64,000 nucleotides of DNA from Flavobacteria bacterium RIFCSPLOWO2_12_FULL_35_11 (GTDB lineage Bacteria; Bacteroidota; Bacteroidia; Flavobacteriales; Flavobacteriaceae): positions 1-64,000 of the forward strand of contig MGWK01000046.1 in the NCBI GenBank assembly GCA_001800975.1, read 5' to 3'. The position numbers were made by a program, and so were the translations under genes. Numbering within the stretch: the stretch's first letter is position 1; each line of letters opens with the position of its first letter. The notes below the pieces were generated by a model that searched no databases, was not told where the DNA came from, and worked only from the letters and a program-made list of their open reading frames with translations. Shown here one piece after another: positions 8,475-17,420 of the stretch.

Positions 8475-10244
8475 ATGCAAAACAGTTTAGAAATAGCCAT
8501 TAAAAAAGGGTTCAAAGAAATTTACGATGTCGATGTGGATTCTGTAGAATTTCAGGCAACCAACAAAGATTTTGAGGGGGACATCACCGTGGTTATTTTC
8601 GCATTTTTACGCTATGTAAAAGGAAATCCTGTTGAAATTGGCACCAAACTGGGCGCCTATTTAAAAGAAAACGTACTGGAGGTGGCCGATTTTAACGTGG
8701 TAAAAGGCTTTTTGAATTTGGTGATTTCAGATGAATTCTTCCTGAATTCCTTCAATGAAATTTATGCGACCCCAAACTTCGGATTTGTAACAGCCAATCC
8801 GGCCGAAAAAGCCGTTATGGTCGAGTATTCTTCGCCAAATACGAATAAACCGCTGCATTTGGGGCATATCAGAAATAATTTATTGGGGTATTCCGTGGCC
8901 GAAATTATGAAGGCTTCAGGAAAAAAAGTATACAAAACACAAATCATCAACGACCGTGGCATCCATATTTGCAAAAGCATGCTGGCATGGCAACGTTTTG
9001 GAAATGGCGCAACGCCGGAAAGCACCGGTTTAAAAGGCGACAAATTGGTAGGAAACTACTATGTGGCCTTCGACAAAACCTATAAAGAAGAAATTTCCCA
9101 ATTAATTGCGGCAGGAAAAACGGAAGAAGAAGCAAAAAAACAGGCCCCAATTTTGTTGGAAGCCCAGGAAATGCTACTTAAATGGGAAGCCGGAGATGAA
9201 GCTGTCGTTTCTCTTTGGAAAACCATGAACGCTTGGGTTTATGAGGGTTTCAACAAAACGTACCAAGAATTGGGCGTTGATTTCGATAAAAATTATTACG
9301 AAAGCATCACTTATTTACTGGGAAAAGACGTGGTTGCAGACGGACTCAAAAAAGGGGTCTTTTATAAAAAGGAAGATGGCTCGGTATGGATTGATTTAAC
9401 CGCCGACGGCCTGGACGAAAAAATTGTGTTGAGAGCAGATGGCACCGCGGTGTATATGACGCAGGACATAGGAACTGCCATTGAGCGTTTTAAGGATTTT
9501 GATTTAAGCGAATTGGTGTATACTGTTGGAAATGAGCAGGATTACCATTTTAAAGTATTGTTCTTAATTCTTAAAAAACTGGGTTTTGAATGGGCCAATA
9601 ACCTATACCATTTGTCGTATGGCATGGTAGATTTGCCAAGCGGAAAAATGAAATCTCGTGAAGGAACCGTGGTGGATGCCGATGATTTAATGCAGGAAAT
9701 GGTAGATACCGCAAGAAATATTTCTCAGGAATTGGGAAAACTGGAAGGTTATTCCGAACCAGATAAAGAGGCTTTGTACAAAATAATTGGAATGGGCGCC
9801 CTGAAATACTATATTTTAAAGGTAGATCCAAAAAAACGAATCTTGTTCGATCCGGAAGAGTCTGTCGATTTTAACGGAAACACGGGTCCGTTCATACAAT
9901 ACACCTATGCCCGGATTCAATCCATCATCAGAAAAGCCGATTTTGATTTTTCAAAAGCAATAACAACCATCGACTTGCACGAAAAGGAACGCGAATTGAT
10001 CAAACAAATACAGCAGTTTCCTGAAATCATACAAAATGCCGCCAAAAATCACAGTCCGGCCATACTCGCAAATTACACCTACGATTTGGTAAAAGAATAC
10101 AATTCATTGTACCAAAGTTTGCCTATTTTAGGAAGCGAAAATGAAAGCGAAAAAATACTGAGAACACAACTTTCGGCAAAAGTGGGAGAAATCATCAAAG
10201 CAGCGTTTAAGCTATTGGGGATTGAAGTTCCTGAGAGAATGTAA
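8475..10244 (+). CDS. argS: Arginyl-tRNA synthetase
   Basis: A class I aminoacyl-tRNA synthetase of 589 residues that charges tRNA-Arg in the cytoplasm. The order is an N-terminal Add-1 domain (about 1-100), the HIGH-type motif as PLHLGHIRNN, the KMSKS-type loop as SGKMKSREGT, and a C-terminal anticodon-binding DALR domain. The ATG at 8475 gives the usual MQNSLEIAIKKGF; the 24 codons upstream contain the promoter element and do not look like the family. It is probably monocistronic, with repeats following. Confidence 0.96.
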   Translation: MQNSLEIAIKKGFKEIYDVDVDSVEFQATNKDFEGDITVVIFAFLRYVKGNPVEIGTKLGAYLKENVLEVADFNVVKGFLNLVISDEFFLNSFNEIYATPNFGFVTANPAEKAVMVEYSSPNTNKPLHLGHIRNNLLGYSVAEIMKASGKKVYKTQIINDRGIHICKSMLAWQRFGNGATPESTGLKGDKLVGNYYVAFDKTYKEEISQLIAAGKTEEEAKKQAPILLEAQEMLLKWEAGDEAVVSLWKTMNAWVYEGFNKTYQELGVDFDKNYYESITYLLGKDVVADGLKKGVFYKKEDGSVWIDLTADGLDEKIVLRADGTAVYMTQDIGTAIERFKDFDLSELVYTVGNEQDYHFKVLFLILKKLGFEWANNLYHLSYGMVDLPSGKMKSREGTVVDADDLMQEMVDTARNISQELGKLEGYSEPDKEALYKIIGMGALKYYILKVDPKKRILFDPEESVDFNGNTGPFIQYTYARIQSIIRKADFDFSKAITTIDLHEKERELIKQIQQFPEIIQNAAKNHSPAILANYTYDLVKEYNSLYQSLPILGSENESEKILRTQLSAKVGEIIKAAFKLLGIEVPERM

Positions 10245-10353
10245 AGCCCAATTAACAATGAACAATTAACAATTGAATATTAAGAATAAAGAAATATTAA
10301 AGAATAAAGAACAGTGTATAAAGAAGAAAAAACTAAAGAGAATAAAATCAAAT

Positions 10354-10410
10354 ATTCCCCTCTTGAGAAGCCTGTCCCGTTTTTAGTACGGGAGGGTTAG
10401 GGGTGTGTTT
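10354..10410 (-). repeat. Dispersed repeat family B, variant copy
   Basis: Reads ATTCCCCTCTTGAGA, then a small hairpin (TCCCGTTTTTAGTACGGGA), then GGGTTAGGGGTGTG. It is the inverse of the block at 34536-34570 and of the interrupted block at 17421-17596, but with the hairpin in place of the second GAGAGGGG arm. It lies in the 212-base gap between argS and lpdA, whose remainder is AT-rich without a gene. Confidence 0.65.
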
Positions 10411-10456
10411 TTCTTTTTACTTTGAATTAACAAATAAACGATTAAACAAATAAAAC

Positions 10457-11845
10457 ATGAAATACGACATCATAATTTTAGGAAGTGGTCCGGGAGGCTA
10501 CGTTACTGCCATTAGAGCATCACAACTTGGTTTTAAAGTTGCTATTGTAGAAAAAGAAAATTTAGGCGGCATTTGTTTAAACTGGGGTTGTATTCCAACC
10601 AAAGCCTTGCTAAAAAGCGCCCAGGTTTATGACTATTTAAAACATGTGGATGAATACGGTTTAAAGGCCGAAGCCATTGACAAAGATTTTGGCGCCGTGA
10701 TCAAACGCAGCAGAAATGTAGCGGATGGCATGAGCAAAGGCGTTCAGTTTTTGATGAAAAAAAATAAAATTGACGTCATTGATGGTTTTGGAAAACTAAA
10801 AACGGGCAAAAAAATGGATGTGACCGATGCGGAAGGAAAAGTGACCGAGTACAGTGCCGACCATATTATTATTGCCACTGGCGCACGTTCCAGGGAACTT
10901 CCAAACTTGCCACAGGACGGGAAGAAAGTGATTGGATACAGAGAAGCCATGACTTTGCCTGCGCAACCTAAAAAAATGATTGTGGTGGGCTCAGGCGCTA
11001 TCGGCGTTGAGTTTGCCCATTTTTACAATTCCATGGGAACAGAAGTGACCATTGTGGAATTTTTGCCAAACTTGGTGCCTTTGGAAGATGCAGACATTTC
11101 CAAACAATTTGAACGCTCCTTTAAAAAATCGGGTGTAAAAGTGATGACCAGTTCCTCTGTGGAATCTGTGGATACCTCTGGCGATGGCGTTAAAGCGGTG
11201 GTAAAAACCAAAAAAGGTGAGGAAATATTGGAAGCCGACATCTTGCTTTCTGCCGTGGGCATCAAATCAAATATAGAAAATATTGGATTGGAAGAAGTGG
11301 GTATCGTAACCGACCGTGATAAAATCATCGTCAATGATTTTTACCAAACCAATATTCCGGGCTATTATGCCATTGGGGATGTTGTTCCGGGTCCTGCCCT
11401 GGCGCATGTCGCTTCCGCAGAAGGTATTACCTGTGTGGAAAAAATTGCAGGCTTGCACACCGAAGCCATTGACTATGGAAACATTCCGGGCTGTACCTAT
11501 GCAACACCAGAAATTGCCAGCGTGGGACTGACAGAAGCGCAAGCCCTGGAAAAAGGTTATGAACTGAAAATTGGAAAATTCCCTTTTTCTGCCTCAGGAA
11601 AAGCGAAAGCCGCCGGCACGCCGGACGGATTCGTGAAAGTAATTTTCGATGCGAAATATGGAGAATGGTTGGGTTGCCATATGATTGGCGCCGGCGTTAC
11701 CGATATGATTGCTGAAGCTGTTTTGGGGAGAAAACTAGAAACAACTGGGCACGAAGTGCTTAAAACCATCCATCCGCATCCAACAATGAGCGAAGCGGTT
11801 ATGGAAGCTGTTGCCGATGCTTACGGGGAAGTGATTCATTTGTAG
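10457..11845 (+). CDS. lpdA: Dihydrolipoyl dehydrogenase
   Basis: A 462-residue FAD enzyme, the E3 component that reoxidises lipoamide in 2-oxoacid dehydrogenase complexes or the glycine cleavage system. The FAD site is IILGSGPGGYVTA (5-17), the redox-active disulfide is GGICLNWGCIPTK, the NAD site is VVGSGAIGVEFA, and the dimer-interface catalytic HPHPTMSEA is intact near 437. No E1 or E2 gene is adjacent, so it is likely a shared E3. A strong hairpin terminator follows at 11891. Confidence 0.95.
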   Translation: MKYDIIILGSGPGGYVTAIRASQLGFKVAIVEKENLGGICLNWGCIPTKALLKSAQVYDYLKHVDEYGLKAEAIDKDFGAVIKRSRNVADGMSKGVQFLMKKNKIDVIDGFGKLKTGKKMDVTDAEGKVTEYSADHIIIATGARSRELPNLPQDGKKVIGYREAMTLPAQPKKMIVVGSGAIGVEFAHFYNSMGTEVTIVEFLPNLVPLEDADISKQFERSFKKSGVKVMTSSSVESVDTSGDGVKAVVKTKKGEEILEADILLSAVGIKSNIENIGLEEVGIVTDRDKIIVNDFYQTNIPGYYAIGDVVPGPALAHVASAEGITCVEKIAGLHTEAIDYGNIPGCTYATPEIASVGLTEAQALEKGYELKIGKFPFSASGKAKAAGTPDGFVKVIFDAKYGEWLGCHMIGAGVTDMIAEAVLGRKLETTGHEVLKTIHPHPTMSEAVMEAVADAYGEVIHL

Positions 11846-11890
11846 GATGATTAGTATCAAGTATTTGGTAACTGGTGTTTTAGGAAATAT

Positions 11891-11930
11891 AAAAAGGGCA
11901 ATTTTTAATTAATTAAAAATTGCCTTTTTT
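11891..11930 (+). terminator. Bidirectional terminator between lpdA and the S1-domain gene
   Basis: Stem AAGGGCAATTTTTAATT against AATTAAAAATTGCCTTTTTT with A-runs before and T-runs after. It lies between convergent genes, so it can serve both strands. Confidence 0.8.
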
Positions 11931-12023
11931 ATATTTAATTTTTTTGAAAAACTTCTTGTGAAAAAATTGATTAATTAGATTATTGACAACAAAAAAACCA
12001 ACAACCAACAACTAAAAATTGAC

Positions 12024-12458
12024 TTATTGGCCAATTGACCAATCAGATAATCGAATTCCTTCCTCAGAAATGGTGATTAATTTTTGTCTGAACAATCCGC
12101 CAACGGCATTTTTAAAGGCCTTTTTACTCATTCCCAACTGGTATTTTATTTCTTCCGGAGCCGTTTTATCGGTCAATGGCAAAAAACCCTCGTTTTCTTT
12201 GAGTACCTTCAACAATTTAATTTCGTAGCTCAAAATCGTTTGTTTAAAACCGATAGGCTGCAAACTCACGTCGAGCTTTTCGTCTTCCCTAATTTTTTTA
12301 ATGTAGCCGGTTAATTGCTGACCTTCATGAATTTTTTGAAAGAGCTCATTTTTGTAAAGCAATCCCTCAAATTCGTGATTTACCATAACTGTAAAACCCA
12401 ATGTTGTGGCTTTCACAACCAACAAATCTACCTTATCCCCTATGTTTAATTCTTCCAT
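12024..12458 (-). CDS. S1 RNA-binding/winged-helix protein, short CvfB-like
   Basis: A 144-residue protein with an S1-like domain (about 5-68; GDKVDLLVVKATTLGFTVMVNHEFEGLLYKNE split over two strands) and a C-terminal winged helix (about 80-140; PEEIKYQLGMSKKAFKNAVG). This is the architecture of the end of CvfB/YitL proteins, which are usually about twice as long with extra N-terminal S1 domains. It begins three bases after the menD stop and is probably co-transcribed with it. RNA binding is an inference from the S1 fold. Confidence 0.75.
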   Translation of the reverse strand: MEELNIGDKVDLLVVKATTLGFTVMVNHEFEGLLYKNELFQKIHEGQQLTGYIKKIREDEKLDVSLQPIGFKQTILSYEIKLLKVLKENEGFLPLTDKTAPEEIKYQLGMSKKAFKNAVGGLFRQKLITISEEGIRLSDWSIGQ

Positions 12459-12461
12459 GAT

Positions 12462-14150
12462 TTATGCCTTTAAATTGTTGAAATATGCTTTTAATATATC
12501 GTCGTTTTCCAGCCTTGGCGTGAAGATTTCCAACACTTTCGGATGGCTGGCAGCTTCATAAAAGTTAGCAAGCTGTTTTTGCAATTCAGCTTCGTCATTT
12601 GCTGCGCTGTATTCAAAATGATACATTTTGCACAAATGTTCTGCGGTTAAATGATGTGGTGTTTCAAAATAAACCAGCGCATCCGACTGTTTCGGGCCCG
12701 GAATGAATCTGAAAATACCGCCTCCGCCATTGTTAATCACTATAATTCTGAAATTATTTGGTATGTAATTGTTCCACAGCGCATTGCTGTCGTATATAAA
12801 ACTGATGTCGCCTGAAATGAACAAAGTATTTTCCTTTACCGCATAAGCCGCGCCAATGGCGGTGCTCGTGCATCCGTCAATTCCACTTGTGCCTCTGTTG
12901 CAGAAAATTCGCCAGGTTTTATTGCTGTCGAACAGCTGTGCATACCGAATAACGGAGCTGTTGCCCAATTGCAGTTGTGTGTGGTCTGGAATTGCTGCCA
13001 TAATGATGTTGAATACTTTCAGATCGGAAAAAGGACAAGTTTCCATATATTCCTGATGCTTTTGCAATCGGAATTCTTTTTTATGAAGCCAAAAATGTTG
13101 GTAATTGCTCTCCCTTTTTTTTGTCAAAAAGAAAAATTGGCTGAAAAACAATTGCGGCGATACCTTAAAATGATGTTCCAAACAATGAAAAGTATCATAC
13201 GCCCTTAAAGCATCTGCATGCCAATGGTGTTTTGGTTTGTAGTTTCGAAGCTGTTCCTTTATTTTTTTTGAAACAATCATTCCGCCTAAAGTCAGCAAGA
13301 TGTCCGGTTTAAATTCCTCCAACTCATCTTCCCCAAAGGGAAAAATTAATTTATCGATGCTGTTAATGAATTTCGGATGGGAAACATTGGCCGTATTTTC
13401 AATCAGCACCAATACCGATGGATCTTTTACAAAATGTTCCAATTGGATTTGCAGCAATTCATCGGGAAAATGTTCGCCGACCAACACCATTTTTTTTGCG
13501 GAAGCATTCCAGAGATCCGCGAATTTCTGAAGTGACTCAACCTCCAGCGGAATTTCCTTCAACAAAGATTTTTCTTCAATTTTGACGCTTTGCGATTTTA
13601 ATTTTTCAATGGCATCCTCAATAGCTTCTGCCGTTATTTTTTCATATAAAGGATCCTCAAAAGGCACATTGATATGCACGGGACCTTTTTTGTTTATTGC
13701 TGTCTGCAACGCTTTTTCTATAAGTTCCCGGTCATTTCCGCATCCTAAATTTGCGCTGAACAGAATGTGATTTTCAAACACGTTTTCCTGCCGAATCGTT
13801 TGTCCGTCCCCCACATCAATCAGATGCGCAGGCCTGTCTGCAGAAATCACCACCAAAGGTATGTTGCTGTAAAAAGCTTCGGCGATTGCCGGATAATAAT
13901 TTAGCAACGCTGAGCCCGATGTGCATACCAAAGCCACGGGATTTCTGGTTTGCTGTGCAATTCCCAAAGCAAAAAAAGCAGCACTGCGCTCATCAACCAC
14001 AGACAATATTTTGCTGTTTTTTGACCCGTTAAAACCAATAATCAGCGGTGCATTTCTTGAACCTGGAGATATAACGACTGTATTTATGGAATAATTTTCG
14101 CAACTTTTTACAATCAGCTGCGCCAATTTATTTTTAGGAAATTCCTGCAT
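12462..14150 (-). CDS. menD: 2-succinyl-5-enolpyruvyl-6-hydroxy-3-cyclohexene-1-carboxylate synthase
   Basis: A thiamine-diphosphate enzyme of 562 residues that joins isochorismate and 2-oxoglutarate, the second step of menaquinone synthesis. Seen are SPGSRNAPL near the N-terminus, the region VGDGQTIRQENVF, the ThDP/Mg site ISGDISFIYDSNALWNN and INNGGGGIFRFIPG. The ATG at 14150 is preferred to a GTG two codons upstream. Two tandem TAACTTTG elements precede it. Neighbours include isochorismate synthase and a hotdog thioesterase, making a menaquinone cluster. Confidence 0.95.
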   Translation of the reverse strand: MQEFPKNKLAQLIVKSCENYSINTVVISPGSRNAPLIIGFNGSKNSKILSVVDERSAAFFALGIAQQTRNPVALVCTSGSALLNYYPAIAEAFYSNIPLVVISADRPAHLIDVGDGQTIRQENVFENHILFSANLGCGNDRELIEKALQTAINKKGPVHINVPFEDPLYEKITAEAIEDAIEKLKSQSVKIEEKSLLKEIPLEVESLQKFADLWNASAKKMVLVGEHFPDELLQIQLEHFVKDPSVLVLIENTANVSHPKFINSIDKLIFPFGEDELEEFKPDILLTLGGMIVSKKIKEQLRNYKPKHHWHADALRAYDTFHCLEHHFKVSPQLFFSQFFFLTKKRESNYQHFWLHKKEFRLQKHQEYMETCPFSDLKVFNIIMAAIPDHTQLQLGNSSVIRYAQLFDSNKTWRIFCNRGTSGIDGCTSTAIGAAYAVKENTLFISGDISFIYDSNALWNNYIPNNFRIIVINNGGGGIFRFIPGPKQSDALVYFETPHHLTAEHLCKMYHFEYSAANDEAELQKQLANFYEAASHPKVLEIFTPRLENDDILKAYFNNLKA

Positions 14151-14170
14151 GTACACTTGACATTAATTTG

Positions 14171-14188
14171 CAAAGTTAAACAAAGTTA
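14171..14188 (-). promoter_or_regulatory. Tandem -7 elements before menD
   Basis: TAACTTTG occurs twice on the minus strand, at 14178-14171 and 14188-14181, both matching TAnnTTTG and lying 21-38 bases before the ATG. Confidence 0.5.
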
Positions 14189-14359
14189 CGTTCATATTTT
14201 AATGAATATGCAGTACTTTTTAGGGAAGATTTTGAACTTTTATTATTTAAAAAATAGCGCTTGAAGGCTTTTTGGACTTGTTAAGAATCCGTTTGCAACT
14301 ATGGAAAACACCAAGTTTCAAAAGAAAAATAAAAATTCTAATTTTTTAAGACCGCAGAT

Positions 14360-14869
14360 TTAGTCAATTCTTTTGCCCTGAGTTGAAAATGACAAACCTT
14401 GTTGGCCTGATGTTGAAATCATTACTGCTTCAAAAAAAGGTTCGTTGGCGTTCTTGCCAACCTTCCAGTCAAACAAGAAATTGGCTCCTGTCCCTCCTTC
14501 TTTGTCAATTTCATCAATGACAATTTCTGCAGTTTCCATCGGTGCAAGGAAAATGGGTTTTTTAAGGTAAGACCTGATTTCTTTGCCATTTGTGTCGAAA
14601 TAGGTTGCTTTAAAAACATAAACAGTGTCAGTTAAATTGATGTTTCTCATACTTACCGTTACTGTCAAGTCTTGGGTTCTGTGCTCCGATTGGCTATAGA
14701 TTTGAGAATAAACAGCCAAATAGGTATTTCCCGATGTTAGTGAATCATTTAGCTTAAAGTCAATGGTCCTATTTTCCCAATTTTCTTGGTGTATGGAACT
14801 AATGCCTTTCTTTTGGTCACAGGAATTAATTGTGAGAGCGATACAAAGTATTAAAATAATTCGTGCCAT
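14360..14869 (-). CDS. DUF3124-type lipoprotein
   Basis: A 169-residue predicted lipoprotein: signal sequence MARIILILCIALTINSC with the lipobox Cys at residue 17. The rest resembles DUF3124, with AVYSQIYSQSE, MRNINLTDTVYV, YFDTNGKEIRSYLKKPI, GGTGANFLFDW and EAVMISTSGQQG. Its function is unknown. It sits between menF and menD on the same strand but has its own promoter element at 14901-14908 and wide spacing, so it is probably not part of the menaquinone operon. The ATG at 14869 is chosen since it opens the signal peptide. Confidence 0.7.
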   Translation of the reverse strand: MARIILILCIALTINSCDQKKGISSIHQENWENRTIDFKLNDSLTSGNTYLAVYSQIYSQSEHRTQDLTVTVSMRNINLTDTVYVFKATYFDTNGKEIRSYLKKPIFLAPMETAEIVIDEIDKEGGTGANFLFDWKVGKNANEPFFEAVMISTSGQQGLSFSTQGKRID

Positions 14870-14900
14870 ATTCTTTATAATTTCATCCAATTGGATCTAA

Positions 14901-14908
14901 CAAATATA
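14901..14908 (-). promoter_or_regulatory. -7 promoter element, DUF3124 lipoprotein
   Basis: TATATTTG on the minus strand, 31 bases before the ATG at 14869. Matches TAnnTTTG. Confidence 0.55.
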
Positions 14909-14986
14909 CATTTTTATCCTTAAATCGCTTACTTAAAACCAATTTCCGGCCTGTTTCATGAGCGTTTTTAGACAAAAGTAGCTATT

Positions 14987-16072
14987 TCACAACAACACTT
15001 TTTTCATGACTTCCGCCTTGGAAACGGTTTCCTCCCACTCATTTTCAGGAATGCTGTCTGACGTAATTCCACCTCCAACATAAATGGAAGCTAACTTATT
15101 TTCCAGTTGCATACAGCGCAAATTCACGAATAAATTGGTGCTTTCATTTATATTTAACACGCCCAAATAGCCCGAATAATATGCCCGGTCATAGCCTTCG
15201 TTTTCCATAATAAAAGCTGCGGCAACGTCTTTTGGCAATCCGCAAACCGCAGGTGTCGGATGCAGGATTTTTATGAGGTTTTCCAACGAATCGGCGGACT
15301 TTAATTTACCGGAAATGTCGGTTCTGATGTGCAGCAAATTTCCGGCTTGAACTGTAAAAGGTGCAGTAACTTCCAAAGCTTCAATAGATTCTTTTAAATT
15401 TTCCAGCATAAAATCCGTAACATATTGCTGTTCCTGTTTTTCTTTATTTCCCCAGATAACTTTTGTCGTCCCAGTATATTTTTGGGTTCCCGCCAAAGCC
15501 ATCGTTTTAAAATTGCCCTCAAAACTGGTGAGCAATTTTTCAGGCGTTGCACCCATCCAAAGTCCGACCGCCGGATGAAACCACAGATACACAAATGCAT
15601 TTTTGTAGGCATCCAACATTTTTTTGAAAATGACAAAGACCTCTAAACTGGTGAATTCCAAGGTCTCTTTTCGCGACAAAACAATTTTTTCAGCTTTTTT
15701 ATTTTTTATGAAATCGATGCCTTTTTGCACCAAGGCCATATGTTTTTCCTTTAAAGAACCCGATTCCGAACAATTGATAAACTGAAGTTTATCCGGATTA
15801 ATTTCATTGTTGACCAACAAATCAACCTGATTGATTGCTGCCTTAAATGAGTCGCATTTTTCCAATGGAAACAATACTTTTTTCTCCCCTGAACCAAACG
15901 GCGCAAATACAAAACCCGATTCTTTGTAGGATTTCAACTCACGCAATTCCTGCGTTCGCTGCACAAAAGCAGTCACCAAATCTTCGTCCGGTTTTCTAAA
16001 CACCACAAATGGCTTTTTTGAGTGGTAAACACTTTCTATATCACTAAAAAATGCCGCTATATCTTTATGCAA
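14987..16072 (-). CDS. menF: Isochorismate synthase
   Basis: A 361-residue chorismate-binding enzyme that converts chorismate to isochorismate, the entry step to menaquinone. Family marks are KAEKIVLSRKE, FHPAVGLWMGATPEKLL, ALAGTQKY, HPTPAVCGLPK, the Glu-rich AAFIMENEGYDRAYYSGYLG and YVGGGITSDSIPENEWEE. No ATG is in frame near the 5' end, and the TTG at 16072 directly after an in-frame stop region is the best start. The thioesterase gene lies 37 bases upstream and menD is downstream, which favours menaquinone over siderophore synthesis. Confidence 0.9.
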   Translation of the reverse strand: MHKDIAAFFSDIESVYHSKKPFVVFRKPDEDLVTAFVQRTQELRELKSYKESGFVFAPFGSGEKKVLFPLEKCDSFKAAINQVDLLVNNEINPDKLQFINCSESGSLKEKHMALVQKGIDFIKNKKAEKIVLSRKETLEFTSLEVFVIFKKMLDAYKNAFVYLWFHPAVGLWMGATPEKLLTSFEGNFKTMALAGTQKYTGTTKVIWGNKEKQEQQYVTDFMLENLKESIEALEVTAPFTVQAGNLLHIRTDISGKLKSADSLENLIKILHPTPAVCGLPKDVAAAFIMENEGYDRAYYSGYLGVLNINESTNLFVNLRCMQLENKLASIYVGGGITSDSIPENEWEETVSKAEVMKKVLL

Positions 16073-16109
16073 TTGCTGTAAATTAAATGGTTATAATTTA
16101 GTGAAAACC

Positions 16110-16529
16110 CTATTCTTTTGGCAAAATAATATTGGTGAGCCTGCAGGTTGAAATTAGTTTTCCGAAATCATCTTCAACCCTGATATCGATTAAATGCGTG
16201 GTCCTTCCTTTGTGAATAAATTTTGCGGTCGCCGTCACATTTCCGCTTTTGGCGCTTCCCAAATGATTGGCTGAAAAAGCTATGCCCCGCACCATAAATT
16301 TATCGTTGTCGATTACGAGCATGGAAGCCGGACTCCCAACACTTTCCGCCAAAGCCATGGTAGCGCCGCCGTTTAAAACGCCGTCTGGCTGAAAAACGCT
16401 TGTGTTTACAGGCATTTTTGCCACCAAATAATCATCGCCAACATCGGTGTAAGTGATGTGCAACGTTTCCATCAAGGTGTTTTTGCACAAAGAATTTAAT
16501 GTCTGCAATGTTTTTTCTTTCTGATTCAT
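16110..16529 (-). CDS. Hotdog-fold thioesterase (PaaI family), candidate DHNA-CoA thioesterase
   Basis: A 139-residue PaaI/YdiI-like hotdog protein: VNTSVFQPDGVLNGGATMALAES holds the catalytic GxxxxLAE region, followed by GIAFSANHLGSA. Enzymes of this kind hydrolyse aromatic acyl-CoA thioesters. It lies 37 bases upstream of isochorismate synthase on the same strand, and that context suggests the 1,4-dihydroxy-2-naphthoyl-CoA thioesterase step of menaquinone synthesis (MenI-like). The family is seen directly; the substrate is inferred. Confidence 0.85.
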   Translation of the reverse strand: MNQKEKTLQTLNSLCKNTLMETLHITYTDVGDDYLVAKMPVNTSVFQPDGVLNGGATMALAESVGSPASMLVIDNDKFMVRGIAFSANHLGSAKSGNVTATAKFIHKGRTTHLIDIRVEDDFGKLISTCRLTNIILPKE

Positions 16530-16666
16530 TTGTTGGTATTATTTGTTAAAATAAATTGTGCTTATTTGTACGAATTTTTTATGGTTTAGCGATAAAAAAA
16601 ATTTGTTTTTGGCTATTTTATATAAAAAAGTCAGACCGTAAAAATAAGAATTAAAACTTTAAATAG

Positions 16667-16674
16667 TACATTTG
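16667..16674 (+). promoter_or_regulatory. -7 promoter element, pRiA4b-like gene
   Basis: TACATTTG matches TAnnTTTG and lies 21 bases before the ATG at 16696. Its final TTG is in frame with the gene and could be mistaken for a start. Confidence 0.6.
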
Positions 16675-16695
16675 TATTTTAAATCTGTTTATAAA

Positions 16696-17196
16696 ATGGC
16701 TTACAAAATTAGGGTAGTTTTAGATGTTGAAAAAGATGTAATAAGAGATATTCTTGTTAATGAAACCATTAATCTAGAAGATTTACATTTTATTATCGCA
16801 AAATCATTTGGTTTTCAAGGGCTTGAAATGGCTTCTTTCTACAAAACCAATGAAGATTGGGAACAAGGGGAAGAAATTCCGCTTTTTGACATGTCGGAAG
16901 ACGGGACAGCCTTATGCATGAGTAATTGTTTGCTGAAGGATGTGCTGACTAAAGAAGGTGAAAAACTGATTTATGTGTATGATTTTCTTTCTATGTGGAC
17001 ATTTTTTGTTGAATTGTCCAAAATTATACCTATTGAAGAAAGTGACCTGCCAAAAGTCATGTTGTCCATAGGAGATAAGCCTGATAAAGCGCCAGAAAAA
17101 GAATTTACCGCCGAAGAGGAGTTTGATGAGTTAAATGAATTTGACGACGAAGCCGATATAGAAAATTTGGACGAGTTTGATTATGACAATTATTAA
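16696..17196 (+). CDS. Plasmid pRiA4b ORF-3 family protein
   Basis: A 166-residue protein of the pRiA4b ORF-3-like family (also named IS1096 passenger TnpR-like). It shows YKIRVVLDVEKDVIRDILV, the LEDLHFIIAKSFGFQG helix, a region with SFYKTNEDWEQGEEIPL and LIYVYDFLSMWTFFVEL. Function is unknown. The last 40 residues are strongly acidic (Asp/Glu about half). No transposase or inverted repeats flank it, so it looks like a resident chromosomal gene. ATG 16696 is chosen, since an upstream TTG falls inside the promoter element. Confidence 0.8.
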   Translation: MAYKIRVVLDVEKDVIRDILVNETINLEDLHFIIAKSFGFQGLEMASFYKTNEDWEQGEEIPLFDMSEDGTALCMSNCLLKDVLTKEGEKLIYVYDFLSMWTFFVELSKIIPIEESDLPKVMLSIGDKPDKAPEKEFTAEEEFDELNEFDDEADIENLDEFDYDNY

Positions 17197-17242
17197 AGGT
17201 TAAATCTCCTAAATGGCAGTAATATAAGGCTAAAAATGTTTT

Positions 17243-17327
17243 GAGCGTTTCCTTTCAGGTCTGGCTATCGCTACTCGCTTCGCGTAAAAACGGAAGAGCT
17301 CTAACAAGCCGCTCTATCCTTAACGCA
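17243..17327 (+). repeat. Palindromic repeat family C, copy 1
   Basis: Begins GAGCGTTTCCTTTCAGG and ends CTATCCTTAACGCA, with outer arms GCGTT and AACGC able to pair. The same layout occurs at 28550-28640 and 52442-52531. This copy has a diverged middle (CTCGCTTCGCG). Confidence 0.65.
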
Positions 17328-17420
17328 GTTTAAATGAATAATAGAAATCTTTAGACTTGAACTTCTCGGGTTAGTATTGACTGGTTTTTACTAATTTTTT
17401 ATTCCTTATCATGTTTTTTT

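Noticed and set aside
16696-17196. Possible mobile element, since the family is called an IS1096 passenger
   Set aside because: No transposase, inverted repeats or target duplication flank it, and codon use looks like the neighbours.
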